The notes under the pieces were generated by a model that saw only the letters and a program-made list of their open reading frames with translations, was not told the DNA's origin and did no database searches. Below are positions 5,950-6,029 of a DNA stretch of 6,029 nt, in pieces (the stretch's first letter is position 1; each line of letters opens with the position of its first letter). Location: contig JACDBQ010000624.1 in assembly GCA_013694845.1 (NCBI GenBank), positions 1 through 6,029 of the forward strand, written 5' to 3'. This DNA comes from Acidobacteriota bacterium. Lineage in GTDB: Bacteria > Acidobacteriota > Vicinamibacteria > Vicinamibacterales > 2-12-FULL-66-21. A program made the position numbers and the translations under genes.

Positions 5950-6029
5950 ATGCGAATCCTCCACGTCACTCCGCATCTACCACCCGATCAGGCGGCCAAC
6001 GCGCTTCTGCCCTGGCAACTCGGGAACTG
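5950..6029 (+). CDS. GT4-like (GT-B fold) glycosyltransferase, N-terminal fragment
   Basis: An ATG at 5950, four bases past the deacetylase stop, opens a frame that runs off the right edge after 26 full codons. It begins MRILHVTPHLPPDQAANA, the first beta strand (RILHVTP) and following loop (HLPPD) typical of the N-terminal Rossmann domain of GT4 glycosyltransferases. The usual glycine-rich GG after the PP is here DQAANALLP, a variant also met in this broad family. Expected role: transfer of a sugar from a nucleotide sugar to the growing glycan at the cytoplasmic face. Only the extreme N-terminus is visible, so the assignment rests on a short motif plus the surrounding glycan operon. No strong Shine-Dalgarno sequence is seen, which suggests coupling to the gene before it. 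Confidence 0.65.
   Translation, partial: MRILHVTPHLPPDQAANALLPWQLGN

Overview
This is a compact, GC-rich bacterial window (third codon positions are overwhelmingly G or C) in which nearly every base is coding. It holds part of a cell-surface glycan locus: seven genes, two of them cut by the window edges. The taxon cannot be proved from the sequence. GC-rich codon use, frequent GTG starts, a secreted repeat protein and this mix of surface-glycan genes would fit an environmental Acidobacteriota (Vicinamibacteria-like) or a similar soil lineage. That is a low-confidence guess.

Layout. Two genes read leftward from about position 1292: a GT2 glycosyltransferase of the dolichyl-phosphate mannose synthase type (1292 to 480), then, after 58 bp, an exported helical-repeat protein (421 and beyond the left edge). 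Five genes read rightward from 1312: a multi-membrane GT-C glycosyltransferase of the PMT/ArnT (GT39-like) type (1312-3081), a class I SAM methyltransferase (3068-3910), a GNAT-type acyltransferase with apparently two GNAT halves (3903-4955), a WalW-like polysaccharide deacetylase (4956-5945), and the first 26 codons of a probable GT4 glycosyltransferase (5950 and beyond the right edge). Junctions in the rightward set are overlaps of 14 and 8 bp, then gaps of 0 and 4 bp, so it is almost certainly one operon with translational coupling.

Regulation. The two gene sets diverge from a 19-bp gap (1293-1311). In it, the AT-rich block TACTATAAAT (1298-1307) reads as a -10-like hexamer on both strands. 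On each strand the hexamer sits about six to seven bases from the GTG start, so both flanking genes may be transcribed from one symmetric bidirectional promoter as leaderless mRNAs.

How the genes may work together. The GT2 enzyme probably loads a sugar onto polyprenyl phosphate at the cytoplasmic face. The GT-C enzyme next door belongs to a class that uses such lipid-linked sugars on the outer face of the membrane. The methyltransferase, acyltransferase and deacetylase look like glycan decorating enzymes, and the GT4 enzyme would add further sugars. The final product (O-antigen, exopolysaccharide, glycoprotein or glycolipid) cannot be read from this window. No RNA genes, mobile elements, CRISPR arrays or convincing terminators were seen, and no stretch over 300 bp lacks a gene.
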